Part shown: one piece after another, positions 1 to 9,156 of the stretch
Layout of the letters: every line of letters starts with the position of its first letter
Numbering within the stretch: the stretch's first letter is position 1
DNA from: Bacillus_I endophytica_A
GTDB lineage: Bacteria; Bacillota; Bacilli; Bacillales; Bacillaceae_H
Direction: 5' to 3'
DNA: 50,910 nt
NCBI RefSeq assembly: GCF_026790145.1
Contig: NZ_JALAMS010000038.1
Coordinates: 1-50,910 of the forward strand
The notes under the pieces: model-generated
What the model saw: the letters and a program-made list of their open reading frames with translations, nothing else
Database searches by the model: none
Told to the model about the DNA's origin: nothing
Translations under genes and position numbers: made by a program

Positions 1-5
1 TTTAG

Positions 6-780
6 TCGGGTAAGTTAGGGGCATCGCTGCCCCTTCCTCCCCTAAGAACCGTGCGAGTCCCTTTCAAGACACATCGGCTCAAGCCTCCCATTGCAGTTCC
101 ATTTGCTGTCGTATCTTCATCACATACCATAATGGTAAGTAAAACGTACGCCGACGCTCCAAATGGAGGTATACATAACAGTACGTTTCTTTCGTCAGGA
201 GATAGCCACAACCTTATGTGCCTACGAGAGACCAACGAGAAGTCAGCTCCCTTTCGGGCCTATCATGGGTTTGTCCGTAAGGACGATAGTATCCGTCCAG
301 TTATACAGTTTCCTGCTTTCCTGTTCTCTTTCGAGATAACGGCCTTCGCTTTCTCTCGTATCCTTTACCCTCTATCACATCGTTTGACTTTACAGTCATC
401 CTACTGTTTACACAGGTGACAAAGGGCTTACCAAGTTCCGCATCTTATAGATACGACGAGGTTAGGTGGGTTCTTTACTCCGGGCAAGATACGGGACGCG
501 TCACAGCAGCTTTATGAATCTGCTTTTCCTCTTGCCAATACCCAGGCAAATCTGTGCACCATCCTGAGCTAACATTTACGAAGCTTACAAACCTTCACTA
601 ATGTTCACCATACTCATCTTCCCCTAGCAGTGTTCCGAGTCGTGCACTGACTCTCTGTTTCCGCATTTCCGCATGCAACCCACGAGTCCGTTACCAGACC
701 CGCAGCTTTGGACGGGGATAGTTTTTGCGCCTAAACCAGTGGCGTGAGCCACACTATATAAAAGCGACTTCTTGTCGCAC
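6..780 (-). mobile_element. Group II intron RNA without an intron-encoded protein
   Basis: A self-splicing retroelement RNA. Read on the minus strand, it starts at 780 with GTGCG, the usual 5' end. Domain V lies at 46-80: it opens GAGCCG, closes CGGTTC, and has a GAAA tetraloop and a two-base bulge. Domain VI follows at about 8-43 with a GCGA loop and a candidate bulged A. A hairpin loop at 510-516 reads CATAAAG on the minus strand and can pair over 7 bases with the exon just upstream of 780, as EBS1 with IBS1. No frame contains reverse transcriptase motifs, and about 775 nt is the length of the RNA domains alone, so splicing or movement would need a protein from another copy. The exact 3' end, within bases 1-6, is uncertain. 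Confidence 0.75.
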
Positions 781-797
781 CATAAAACATATTCGAG

Positions 798-852
798 GAA
801 GTAAAAAAGCACAAACCCGTTGATTGACAATGGATTTGTGCTTTTTTACTTC
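798..852 (-). terminator. Hairpin terminator behind the rpiR-type gene
   Basis: A stem of about 20 base pairs (798-818 with 832-852) contains AAAAAAGC/GCTTTTTT and can end transcription of the RpiR gene. The intron 5' end lies 17 bases beyond it on the minus strand. Some bacterial group II introns favour sites just after terminator hairpins. Confidence 0.7.
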
Positions 853-884
853 TCATAGCTATATTTTTAAGAATTAAATGTATT

Positions 885-1757
885 CTATATATCATTCAGC
901 ACATCATCGGCGTGTAACTGCTCCAAGAAGTCTATTGAATTTCTCCTATTTTTCATATAGTCGATTTTATAGATACAGGAGTAAATAACGTTTAACACAT
1001 ATTCAAAGGCAATTTGGGAAGAAAATGTACCAATCTTAGCGAACTTCTCTTCATCATTAGGAACCTGTATAAAAATCGTACTAAGTTTTGCTAAATCATT
1101 TTGAGTAGTTGATGAAATCGTTATAAAAGGTATATTTTTGTTTAAGAAATGTTGAGCAGCTTTCATATAGCTAGATGACTTTCCGTGATAGGTTAAGAAA
1201 ATAGCACAATCACGCTTCGTAAGATTGACAGTATGATGAGCCCATTCAGATAGTTCAGTAGCAATGATTGGATATTTGTTAATTTTGATTAATTTATTTT
1301 GAAAACTTTTCGCTCGGATTTGTGAATCCCCTGAGGCATATATAAAAATTCTTTCCGATTGATATAGCAGTTGAGCAGTCTGTGACAGCAAGTTATCATC
1401 CATAAACGAAAAGTTTTTTTCAATCGTTTCTTTCATTAATTCTGCAATATCTTTTGCCACTTGAAGTGAAGATGCCTCTAGACTAAACGGATAGTTTGAA
1501 TCCACATTGGGAATATCCGCGGTTTGTTGGAATTCTTGGGCTAGTTTTATAATGAACTCTTTAAAGCCACTTAAACCAAGTTTATGTGTTAAGCGATTCA
1601 CCGCTGAATGCGAGGTATATGTAACTTTAGCAAGCTCTTGAATATTTAAGTGAAGCATACTTTCCCTATGTATCAAAATATAAGAAGCAATGCTTTTCTC
1701 GTTTGGTGTAAAGTTATGCATTTCTGATAATTGCATCAGTATTTTCAACAGGCTCAC
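885..1757 (-). CDS. MurR/RpiR family transcriptional regulator
   Basis: A DNA-binding regulator that senses a phosphosugar. The N-terminal 75 residues form the RpiR helix-turn-helix (about 38-62). Residues 130-250 form a SIS sugar-isomerase fold with the phosphosugar-binding stretch IFIYASGDS at 137-145. The length of 290 residues is normal. The GTG at 1757 has little ribosome site, and a TTG at 1748 after GGGGTGAG is an equally good start. The gene is divergent from two Gfo/Idh/MocA oxidoreductases, which it may control in response to a sugar phosphate. That role is inferred from position only. The effector is unknown. Confidence 0.9.
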   Translation of the reverse strand: MSLLKILMQLSEMHNFTPNEKSIASYILIHRESMLHLNIQELAKVTYTSHSAVNRLTHKLGLSGFKEFIIKLAQEFQQTADIPNVDSNYPFSLEASSLQVAKDIAELMKETIEKNFSFMDDNLLSQTAQLLYQSERIFIYASGDSQIRAKSFQNKLIKINKYPIIATELSEWAHHTVNLTKRDCAIFLTYHGKSSSYMKAAQHFLNKNIPFITISSTTQNDLAKLSTIFIQVPNDEEKFAKIGTFSSQIAFEYVLNVIYSCIYKIDYMKNRRNSIDFLEQLHADDVLNDI

Positions 1758-1870
1758 CCCAGTTTAGTTAAAATAACGTTAAGTAGGACTATAAAATAAA
1801 CATTTTGTTCAAAAATAAAACGTAGTATGCATCATAAAGTGATCCAATATACCAATGTGGTTGTAAAACC

Positions 1871-1898
1871 TTTACAGCGAGCTTTCTTCTTCTATAAT
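1871..1898 (+). promoter_or_regulatory. Likely sigma-A promoter of the oxidoreductase pair
   Basis: TTTACA at 1871-1876 and TATAAT at 1893-1898 are separated by 16 bases, 31 bases before the first oxidoreductase start. The ribosome site AAGGAGGAG lies between. Confidence 0.55.
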
Positions 1899-1928
1899 AA
1901 ATGAAAAGAAGCTTAAGGAGGAGTTAGA

Positions 1929-2948
1929 ATGCTAACCATAGGATACATTGGAAATGGTAAAAGTACAAACCGTTATCATCTTCCTTTTTCATTGAATAGA
2001 GATTATTTGAAAGTGAAAACGATCTATGCTCGTAACCTAGACAAAAAAGAGTGGGAGAGAGTCCCTGATGTTCTGTACACAGACGATATCACTACATTAA
2101 TGAATGATGATGAGATTGGGTTAATTGTTGTGTGTACACATACCGAGTCCCATTATCATTTTGCAAAAATGGCGCTTGATCATGGGAAACATGTGCTTGT
2201 TGAGAAACCTTTCATGTTAACGAAAGACGAAGCAGTGTCCATTTTTCAATATGCTAATGAGAAAAATCTCGTGATTCAATGCTATCAGAACAGACGATAT
2301 GACTCAGATTTTCTTACCACAAAAAAAGTTATCCAGTCTGGTAAACTTGGAGATTTGCTAGAGGTGGACATGAATTATGATTATTACCGACCTCACACAC
2401 CGAACGCTACTGACCATTTTTCGAAATATAACAGCTTTTTATATGGACATGGCGTCCATACAATTGATCAAGCTCTATCCTATTTTGGAAAGCCAGAAAG
2501 CATTCATTACGATGTTCGTCAATTGTTAGGGGCTGGCAGAATGAATGATTACTTTGACTTAGACTTTTATTATTCTTCACTCAAAGTATCCATTAAATCA
2601 AGCTTTTTCCGTTTAAAAGGACGTCCAAGTTTTGTTGTGTATGGAAAAAAAGGTGTGTTCGTGAAGGAAACGGAAGATCGTCAGGAAGAGCATCTTAAAT
2701 TATTTTATCATCCAAAAGGCCATGACAATTTTGGTGTTGATTCTCCTAATCATTATGGCGTTCTAACGTACTTAGATGATGACGGCAGCTACCATGAGGA
2801 GAAAGTAGTCTCTGAAAAAGGTGATTATGCTCGAGTGTATGATGATATTTATCAGGCAATCGTACATGGCAAAGAAAAAGTAGTGAAAGACGAAGAAACA
2901 ATAGCTGTTATGGAGATACTTGAAAAAGGAATAGAGGGGTGCAGCTAA
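1929..2948 (+). CDS. Gfo/Idh/MocA family oxidoreductase, YhhX-like
   Basis: A cytoplasmic NAD(P)-dependent oxidoreductase of 339 residues, probably acting on a sugar or inositol-type substrate. The Rossmann start GYIGNGKST is at 5-13, and the family EKP signature is at 92-94. The C-terminal half carries the GHGVHTIDQ segment expected at the active site. The segments NGKSTNRYHLPF, YQNRR and DYYRPH closely resemble E. coli YhhX as I recall it, so this is probably its orthologue type. The substrate is not known. ATG start after AAGGAGGAG. One base separates its stop from the next start, so the two genes are co-transcribed. Confidence 0.92.
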   Translation: MLTIGYIGNGKSTNRYHLPFSLNRDYLKVKTIYARNLDKKEWERVPDVLYTDDITTLMNDDEIGLIVVCTHTESHYHFAKMALDHGKHVLVEKPFMLTKDEAVSIFQYANEKNLVIQCYQNRRYDSDFLTTKKVIQSGKLGDLLEVDMNYDYYRPHTPNATDHFSKYNSFLYGHGVHTIDQALSYFGKPESIHYDVRQLLGAGRMNDYFDLDFYYSSLKVSIKSSFFRLKGRPSFVVYGKKGVFVKETEDRQEEHLKLFYHPKGHDNFGVDSPNHYGVLTYLDDDGSYHEEKVVSEKGDYARVYDDIYQAIVHGKEKVVKDEETIAVMEILEKGIEGCS

Positions 2949-2949
2949 G

Positions 2950-3939
2950 ATGAATTTAGGGATTGTTGGGGCTGGAAAGATTGTTGAGGATTTATTGAGC
3001 TTTATTCATGACATCCCTACGATTACGTTAAAGGCAATCAGTTCAAAACCTAGTCACAGAGAAAAATTGCTGTCTTTCCAAAAGAAATATGGATTCACCC
3101 ATACTTATTCCGATTATGGCAAAATGCTTGAAAATGATGATGTAGATACAATCTACATTGGGCTTCCCAATCATCTTCATTATTCATATGCCAAAGAAGC
3201 CTTATTAAGTGGAAAGCACGTGATTTGTGAAAAACCATTCACTTCTACTCTACAAGAATTTCTTGAACTTAAAGAGATTTCTCAGCAAAAAGAATTGGTT
3301 TTAGTGGAAGCTATTACGAATCAATACATGAAAAACTATTTATCTATGAAAAAGTACTTGCCTAAACTTGGAGATATCAAAATAGTGGAGTGTAATTATT
3401 CTCAATATTCATCGAGATATGAGGCTTTCAAAGCAGGAGAAAGTCATCCGGCCTTTAACCCGGAAATGTCCGGTGGAGCCTTAATGGATATTAATTTATA
3501 TAATATTCATCTTGTTGTTGGTTTCTTTGGAAGTCCTAAGAAAGTGAAGTATTGGGCGAATATCGAAAGGGATATTGATACATCAGGCATATTGTTGATG
3601 GATTACGGTGATTTCAAGTGTGTCTGTATAGGTTCCAAAGACAGTACAACTCCCAATGCAATGAATATTCAAGGTAATAAAGGCTACATACACATGGCCA
3701 ATTCAGCAAATAACATAAAATGCTTTGATTATGTCCTCAATAAGCAAGCACCTATTCAAGTAGACCTCTCAGACCATTGGCATCGAATGTATGACGAGTT
3801 TATTGAATTTGAACGTATTATTAAAGAACGCGATTTGGAGAAAGTTACAAATATGCTAGAACATAGCGAGAAAGTCATGAATGTCCTCGAGCAGGCTAAA
3901 CAATCGGCAAATCTTGTATTTAGCCCTGATAAATATTAA
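2950..3939 (+). CDS. Gfo/Idh/MocA family oxidoreductase
   Basis: The second NAD(P)-dependent oxidoreductase of the pair, 329 residues. GIVGAGKI at 4-11 is the dinucleotide site and EKP is at 94-96. GGALMDINLYNIHLV is the family's C-terminal motif, with the usual Asp and His. It differs enough from the upstream gene to be a separate subfamily, not a recent duplicate. The start lies within the GAGGGG-led ribosome site at the end of the upstream gene. Two such enzymes with an RpiR regulator suggest sequential oxidation and reduction of one sugar. That is inference. Confidence 0.92.
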   Translation: MNLGIVGAGKIVEDLLSFIHDIPTITLKAISSKPSHREKLLSFQKKYGFTHTYSDYGKMLENDDVDTIYIGLPNHLHYSYAKEALLSGKHVICEKPFTSTLQEFLELKEISQQKELVLVEAITNQYMKNYLSMKKYLPKLGDIKIVECNYSQYSSRYEAFKAGESHPAFNPEMSGGALMDINLYNIHLVVGFFGSPKKVKYWANIERDIDTSGILLMDYGDFKCVCIGSKDSTTPNAMNIQGNKGYIHMANSANNIKCFDYVLNKQAPIQVDLSDHWHRMYDEFIEFERIIKERDLEKVTNMLEHSEKVMNVLEQAKQSANLVFSPDKY

Positions 3940-3995
3940 TTTTAACTTAAAACTTAACTATTGATATGGATTTGAGTCAATAATTTGAACACAAA

Positions 3996-4036
3996 AAGGC
4001 AGAGTTTCCTTGGCGTGGAAGCTCTGTCTTACTTTA
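3996..4036. terminator. Terminator between convergent genes
   Basis: Arms of 14 bases at 3996-4009 and 4017-4030 pair well (core GCAGAGTTTCC). A T run follows on the minus strand and a weaker one on the plus strand. It can serve both the oxidoreductase operon and the convergent DUF3231 gene. Confidence 0.65.
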
Positions 4037-4178
4037 TAATACCTAATTTTCCATTTCACATAATACGGATTCTACGTAGCAAAACAAAGGGATCTTCAGG
4101 TTTAGGGATTATAAAGTATTTACTTTTTAAAGTATAGAGGGAATAATTCACCTCATTAATAAGGTGATATGTTGCCAA

Positions 4179-5183
4179 TCATCCTTTTGTCAATTGATTT
4201 CGATCTTCAATCTGGGGAGGCTCTTCCATCCAGCCGTGCTGAATCATAATTTTACCGCCCTCTTTTGCAAAGTTGTAAATATCTTTTCCAAGTTGTAACA
4301 TCTTTACTGGTAAATCACTACGCAAACTAAATGCGCCTCCTAGTGCATTGCTACCAAGACCAAATGTGCTTAACAAACCAGCGGTATACATCATCAATTT
4401 ATCAGAAAAAGGAGCAACTGTTGAAGTTGTTGCTTTTCCAGCATGTGTTGCAGGCGGTTCAATATAACTATGTCGTAATATATCACCTAACTCTGTTTCA
4501 ATTTTCTTTGATAATTCCATTCCTTGAACAAAGTATTTTCGTACCTTTTGCTCATTTGCTACTTGAGCAAATCCGATCATTAATTGCATTCCTACAAGGT
4601 TCGTATCAACAGCGTGTTGAATAAGGGAAACTTCTATCGTATTAAGAGATCTTTTTTCCCCTATCCACTTCAGACCATCCATATAATTTATATCTTTCAC
4701 AAAATGAACCTCCTTTGGCATGGAGACATATGGAGGTCGAGAAATTACACCTGCTTCCATTAACAAGTGAGTTGACTGATCATACAGCTCTTGAGCTTCT
4801 GAAGTTAAACGTTAAAAAAACTGTCGTATATCTTTACGATAGGACATATTCGAATAAAGAGCAAAAAGACCAGTCTCTATTTGAGACATCAATCGAAAAT
4901 ACATAAGGTCAAACATAAAGTCATATAGTTTAGGGGCTTCTGTATTCACATCGTTCTCAGTAAACCCAGTAGGAATAGCTGCTCCTTCAGCTTGGAAAAC
5001 AGTTTTAATAAAATCTAAGCTTTTAACTGCTCGATCATAATGAAGTTGAAGTAATTGTTGCTCATTTTCATTATATTTAAGAAAGTAATCTAAAAACCTC
5101 AGGATCATCGTTTTTTCCTGATAAGTCATCCATAACGTTGCTAGTTCCGTTGATGTAATGGGTGGATGTTGTGAACTGCTCAT
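4179..5183 (-). pseudogene. DUF3231 protein interrupted by an in-frame stop
   Basis: Two open stretches, 5183-4812 and 4811-4179, share one reading frame and are separated only by a TAA at 4814-4812. Read through, they give about 334 residues, the usual length of DUF3231 proteins of Bacillus, which have two ferritin-like helical halves. The break follows RQFF, and RLTSEAQELYD resumes at once. A Lys or Gln codon (AAA or CAA) changed to TAA explains it with one substitution. The ribosome site AGGAGG precedes ATG at 5183. Internal initiation at ATG 4766 is possible but has no good ribosome site. DUF3231 function is unknown; many are spore-former proteins. Confidence 0.8.
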
Positions 5184-5708
5184 TCTGACTCCTCCTGAAA
5201 ATTAAATTTCTTATTCAATATAAATAATTTACATGCTAAGAGATATACATCGATTTGTATGAGCAAACTAAGGATGTTTACCTATATGTAGATTTCTTTT
5301 GTATATATAAGGAGAAGTGTAAAGAACAACCCAAATACGGAATTGCGCATCAAAGGCTTTATATAACATCTCTAAACTTCTTCTATTCTTAATTTGTTAT
5401 TACTTTCTACTTATGGGTCTTACTTTATACACCCTTATCCTGAACGATTTTTAGCATATTCACGATTATAGGCAGTCCACAATGGTTTCCACATAAAAAC
5501 AACTTTTTAAAACGAACTAACAACAACATGTAAAATTAATTTTTTAGTGTTTAGGCCTTTATTAGCTTTAATGACAACTTTACTTCAAACAATTCTCATT
5601 ACCATAATGGCGTTTATCGGAATGTAAAGAAAAAAGTCTTTAAATTAGGGGTTTTCCTTTATTCATTTTCAAAGTATAAGCTAGGAATTTCTTGGCTAAA
5701 TCTAAAGA
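5184..5708. other. Intergenic region without a recognised gene
   Basis: About 525 bases, A+T-rich, with stops in every frame. No convincing hairpin terminator or RNA gene was seen. The part next to 5183 must hold the promoter of the DUF3231 gene. Confidence 0.5.
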
Positions 5709-6455
5709 TTACACTCTTCCAAATTTTAAAGCATGGGCCCAATCTGGACGCTCATTAGTTTCTGCTATATGAGCTGCTTTCTCCCAATCATAAAATACAT
5801 TAATATGTTCAACTATCCACTGATTAGATATCTCCTCTATAATTGTATAATTAGCATATGGAGACCCTGACTCCATTTTATGAGGCACTGGTAAATCATC
5901 TTCATAAGCAGGAAGCCCCACACTGCCAGGGTTTATAACCAATTTTCCATTTGGTAAATAAACGGTCCTAGGAATGTGACTATGGCCACAAAATATAATA
6001 TTTTGTTCAACCCCCTCAAGAGCTCGCATTATTTCTTCTGAATTTTTTAAGACTCCACCTACTTCTGTCATTTCTTCTAGTAAATAGACTTGATCAGAAG
6101 AGGGTATACCATGACAGAATAGAATATCATCTATAGAGATGCTATTTGGAAGATGTTCCAGCCAATCAAGAGCTTCTTTTGTTAGAGTTTTTTTCACATA
6201 ATGTATAGTGGAACCTGCTCCTGCCTCTGATGGCTCTAGTATAATTCGATCGCAATTCCCCATGATATGAGCTATATTATGTTCCATTAATAAGTGAAAC
6301 GTTTTTAGAGGATTTAATGGACCATATAAACTGTCTCCTAAATTAACTACTGTATCAATATTTCGACGTGAAATATCCAGCAGGACAGCTTCCAATGCGA
6401 CATTATTTCCATGAATATCTGACAGAACAGCTATCTTCTTTTTCAACGAATACAC
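5709..6455 (-). CDS. Calcineurin-like metallophosphoesterase
   Basis: A two-metal phosphoesterase of about 248 residues in the YfcE/diadenosine-tetraphosphatase-like fold. Metal ligands are visible in order, numbered from the TTG at 6458: SDIHGN with D14 and H16, GD at 41-42, GNCD with N68, CHG with H116, and GHSH with H159 and H161. The physiological substrate is not evident. Three starts are close: TTG 6458 abuts the AAGGAAGG ribosome site, GTG 6455 is better spaced, and TTG 6446 is also possible. It stands alone, with a terminator-bearing neighbour upstream. Confidence 0.88.
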   Translation of the reverse strand: MYSLKKKIAVLSDIHGNNVALEAVLLDISRRNIDTVVNLGDSLYGPLNPLKTFHLLMEHNIAHIMGNCDRIILEPSEAGAGSTIHYVKKTLTKEALDWLEHLPNSISIDDILFCHGIPSSDQVYLLEEMTEVGGVLKNSEEIMRALEGVEQNIIFCGHSHIPRTVYLPNGKLVINPGSVGLPAYEDDLPVPHKMESGSPYANYTIIEEISNQWIVEHINVFYDWEKAAHIAETNERPDWAHALKFGRV

Positions 6456-6545
6456 CAACCTTCCTTATAATTCCATTCTAACAAAGGTTTTTTGTTTAAC
6501 ACACCCTGTATACGAATAATAGAGATTATCATATTTTATACACAA

Positions 6546-6581
6546 TAAAAAAGAGTAGCGCTATCACATCCGCTACTCTTT
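6546..6581 (-). terminator. Terminator of the amidotransferase gene
   Basis: AAAGAGTAGCG and CGCTACTCTTT are 10 bases apart and followed on the minus strand by TTTTTT. Confidence 0.8.
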
Positions 6582-6611
6582 CTAATTCCATTTCTTATAC
6601 CCACAGCTTCC

Positions 6612-7352
6612 TTAGGCTTCTACTTTATCCTTTTTTCTGCATTCCTTCACAAGCTCTTCAAATAAATTGGCCATAAGCTGATTTTCACTTGCCATCTCTT
6701 CTGGATGCCATTGTACCCCTAGGAGAAGTGGGTCTTGTTCTTTCCCTTCGACTCCCTCAATCACACCGTCAGAAGCACGAGCCACAACTTTTAAATTTGA
6801 GGCTACCTCACCAATTGCTTGATGATGCATACTATTTACTCGAACTTTAGAATTGTTCTCCATAATTTTATACAGTCTACTTCCTTCTTCAACTTCTATT
6901 TCATGGGTAGCTTGCGGTCTTGCGGCTTCTTGATAATGTTTGATCGCATCTTCATCATTCTTTTCAATATCTTGAATAATATCACCGCCTAACGCAGCAT
7001 TAAGCACCGCTATCCCTCTGCAAATTGCAAGAATTGGTTTCTTTTCTTTGCGTGCATACTCTATTAAACCCATCTCTGTTTTATCTCGATTTTCATTGAC
7101 TTTTCCAAGCTCTGGATCAGGTTCATGATCGTATGATTGAGGATCAACATCTTCTCCTCCACTCAGAAGAATACCATCACACAATGAGGCCCATTCTTCC
7201 TCCATCTCCTTGTCTCCTATTGGAATGATTATCGGAAGGCCCCCTGCATCAATCACTGCACTCACATATTTCTGATGCAAATGAACACTCGGAAGACCAT
7301 TATGAATTGTAACCGAACTTGAAATACCAATAACAGGTCTAGATTTCCTCAT
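6612..7352 (-). CDS. Gamma-glutamyl-gamma-aminobutyrate hydrolase family (peptidase C26)
   Basis: A class I glutamine-amidotransferase-like hydrolase of 246 residues, related to PuuD, which removes glutamate from gamma-glutamyl-GABA in putrescine breakdown. The nucleophile is Cys111 in AICRG. The His and Glu of the triad lie in QWHPEE near residue 213. GGEDVDP at 65-71 forms part of the oxyanion region. No other putrescine genes lie nearby, so the true substrate may be another gamma-glutamyl compound. The start follows AAAGGAG by 11 bases. Confidence 0.88.
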   Translation of the reverse strand: MRKSRPVIGISSSVTIHNGLPSVHLHQKYVSAVIDAGGLPIIIPIGDKEMEEEWASLCDGILLSGGEDVDPQSYDHEPDPELGKVNENRDKTEMGLIEYARKEKKPILAICRGIAVLNAALGGDIIQDIEKNDEDAIKHYQEAARPQATHEIEVEEGSRLYKIMENNSKVRVNSMHHQAIGEVASNLKVVARASDGVIEGVEGKEQDPLLLGVQWHPEEMASENQLMANLFEELVKECRKKDKVEA

Positions 7353-7715
7353 CTCATTTTATCTCCTTTCATGGTTAATTAGCTTTGTGTAAATATACCC
7401 TCAGGCTTAAGAGATAAAACAGAGAAACATTTTACAATCTCTTCTGAAGATAAGCTTCTTAAGATTACGCCGCAAAATATTAGATTTACTCTTAATAATC
7501 TTCTTTATGTATGCTGTCCTACAGATGACAAAGAATATAACTTTTACAGAAGTCTGGCTACTTAATGAGATGATCCACTTTTTAATTTGTTGGATTGTTG
7601 TAATGAGTATTATATTCATTATTAATATCGTTTTAAACGAAATTAATAACCCACCATTCTCCAGAATGATGGGTCTTCTCCGATTTCTGTTAGATTCACA
7701 AAGCATTGAATTATC
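7353..7715. other. Intergenic region with one hairpin
   Basis: Open frames of 99 (minus) and 70 (plus) codons overlap here but have no ribosome sites or family resemblance. A stem at 7651-7674 (ACCCACCATT with AATGATGGGT, one mismatch) lies just past the small membrane gene and may end its transcript. The T run after it is poor. Confidence 0.4.
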
Positions 7716-7943
7716 CTAACCTTTTTTAGAAAAAGTATAAAGTATAAATAAGAAAAAAAGTGCTATTCCTAAACAAAAAAGTATTTTCCCAAAACTTAGT
7801 GTTTCGATATGAAATAAAGCTTCTATTCCTTTAAATAAAGCTACAAAGATGACAAGGATTGTAATAACACTAAGTGCAAAAAGCCTTACCCATCTTGGAA
7901 TTCTTAACCACGTTTCTAGAATCTTAGCCTCTAGCTTATTCAC
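7716..7943 (-). CDS. Small membrane protein
   Basis: A 75-residue protein with an amphipathic basic start, LRIPRWVRL, and two predicted transmembrane helices at about 22-38 and 50-69. It starts at GTG 7943, with GGTGGAG nine bases upstream. I do not recognise a family. It lies between the histidine kinase and the amidotransferase, all on one strand, but with a gap of over 100 bases to the kinase. A two-helix membrane protein is all that can be said. Confidence 0.55.
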   Translation of the reverse strand: MNKLEAKILETWLRIPRWVRLFALSVITILVIFVALFKGIEALFHIETLSFGKILFCLGIALFFLFILYTFSKKG

Positions 7944-8073
7944 CCTTCTTTCTCCACCTCAAGAGATACAAATTCTATACTGTTCGTTTTGATAGTCTCA
8001 CTAGGAGAAAGCACATATAAAAAAGTTCCTTCTTAACTCCAACCAATATTCTTTATTAGTTATAAGAAATAGA

Positions 8074-9156
8074 TCAGTGTCCTTCTTTTTCAATTGGAAT
8101 AGTGAACCAAAAAGTATGAAAACCACTTCTACTATAAAACCCTATCTCTCCACCTAGCTGATGGACAATTTCCTTTGCAATAGATAGCCCAAGCCCAAAT
8201 CCGCCTGTTTCTCGATTTCTCGAATTTTCCACTCTAAAAAAATGATCAAATAATTGCTTTTCAGCTTCTTTTGGAATAGGCATTCCTTGATTTGAAATTG
8301 AAATAACATAATTGTCTCGATAAGATTTTCCCTTTACAATCACCTTTTTTCCAATATTATATCTTACAACATTATCAAATATATGTGAGATTACGGTATG
8401 TAACGCATTTGAGTCACAGTATAAAGTAGCTGATTCCACTTGTATTACGCGTTCAATATCCCTTTTATTCATTTCATTTTGAAATGGCTCTATACTTGAT
8501 TGAAGGGCTCTTCCTGATTCAATCCAATAACGATCTAGGCTCTTCCGGCCACTTTCCCACTGATGCAGTTCTTGTATTTTATTCACAAGATGTGTTAACT
8601 GAAAACATTCCTTCTTTAAAATAGAATAAACTTGTTCATTTGGTACAAAAACACCTTCTTCAAGGCCTTCGAGATAGCCTGTTAAGGTTGTGAGCGGCGT
8701 TCGTAACTCATGACCAAGATCAACCATCATTTGATTTTTCTGTTTATGCAAATAACTCACTTGATTGGTTATTTCGTTTAGTCTATTTGCTATCTGTCCT
8801 ATTTCATCTTTTAAATGAGTAGGAAAAGGTGAAGCTATCGTTTCATCCAATTCCTTTGTAGTATGTGATAGTTGATTGAGAGGATTAAGAATCTTTTTGG
8901 CGAAAAATAAATGAATGAGTACAGCTAAAATTAAAGTTAATAAACCAGCGTTAAAAAGATCCTCTCCTATACTTTTTCGAAATTGTTGAGCATGAAGACT
9001 TGAACTAGCATATTCATTAAATTTACGACATGCTAGTTCTTTAACAGAAAAACCAATGATTCCAATAACCAATCCTGTTACTCCTATATTTAAAGCAACC
9101 CACTTTCGAATCATTTTCTCTCGAATCTGATTAATAAGCCACAAACCTGTATCCAA
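8074..9156 (-). CDS. Sensor histidine kinase
   Basis: The membrane half of a two-component system, 360 residues. Two transmembrane helices (about 19-37 and 68-86) enclose only about 30 outside residues, so it probably senses at or within the membrane. A HAMP linker leads to the dimerisation helix with phospho-acceptor His149 in LGHELRTP. The ATPase domain has the N box (FDNVVRYN) and GGFGLGLSIAK. The first codon overlaps the response regulator by 26 bases. ATG 9114, just after the regulator stop, is another possible start. The ligand is unknown. Confidence 0.92.
   Translation of the reverse strand: MDTGLWLINQIREKMIRKWVALNIGVTGLVIGIIGFSVKELACRKFNEYASSSLHAQQFRKSIGEDLFNAGLLTLILAVLIHLFFAKKILNPLNQLSHTTKELDETIASPFPTHLKDEIGQIANRLNEITNQVSYLHKQKNQMMVDLGHELRTPLTTLTGYLEGLEEGVFVPNEQVYSILKKECFQLTHLVNKIQELHQWESGRKSLDRYWIESGRALQSSIEPFQNEMNKRDIERVIQVESATLYCDSNALHTVISHIFDNVVRYNIGKKVIVKGKSYRDNYVISISNQGMPIPKEAEKQLFDHFFRVENSRNRETGGFGLGLSIAKEIVHQLGGEIGFYSRSGFHTFWFTIPIEKEGH

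Noticed and set aside
2..235. 77-codon minus-strand frame ending RGSDAPNLPD
   Set aside because: It runs through intron domains V and VI and matches only their RNA sequence; not a reverse transcriptase tail.
51..419. 122-codon open frame on the plus strand
   Set aside because: It lies antisense to the group II intron RNA, has no ribosome site, and its residue makeup is that of structured RNA read backwards.
4150..4167. CACCT...AGGTG hairpin near the DUF3231 stop as a terminator
   Set aside because: The stem is five pairs and has no T run; the 3996-4036 hairpin is the better candidate.
7507..7719. 70-codon plus-strand frame with a hydrophobic stretch
   Set aside because: No ribosome site, overlaps the stop of the minus-strand small gene and a hairpin, and the hydrophobicity follows from T-rich DNA.
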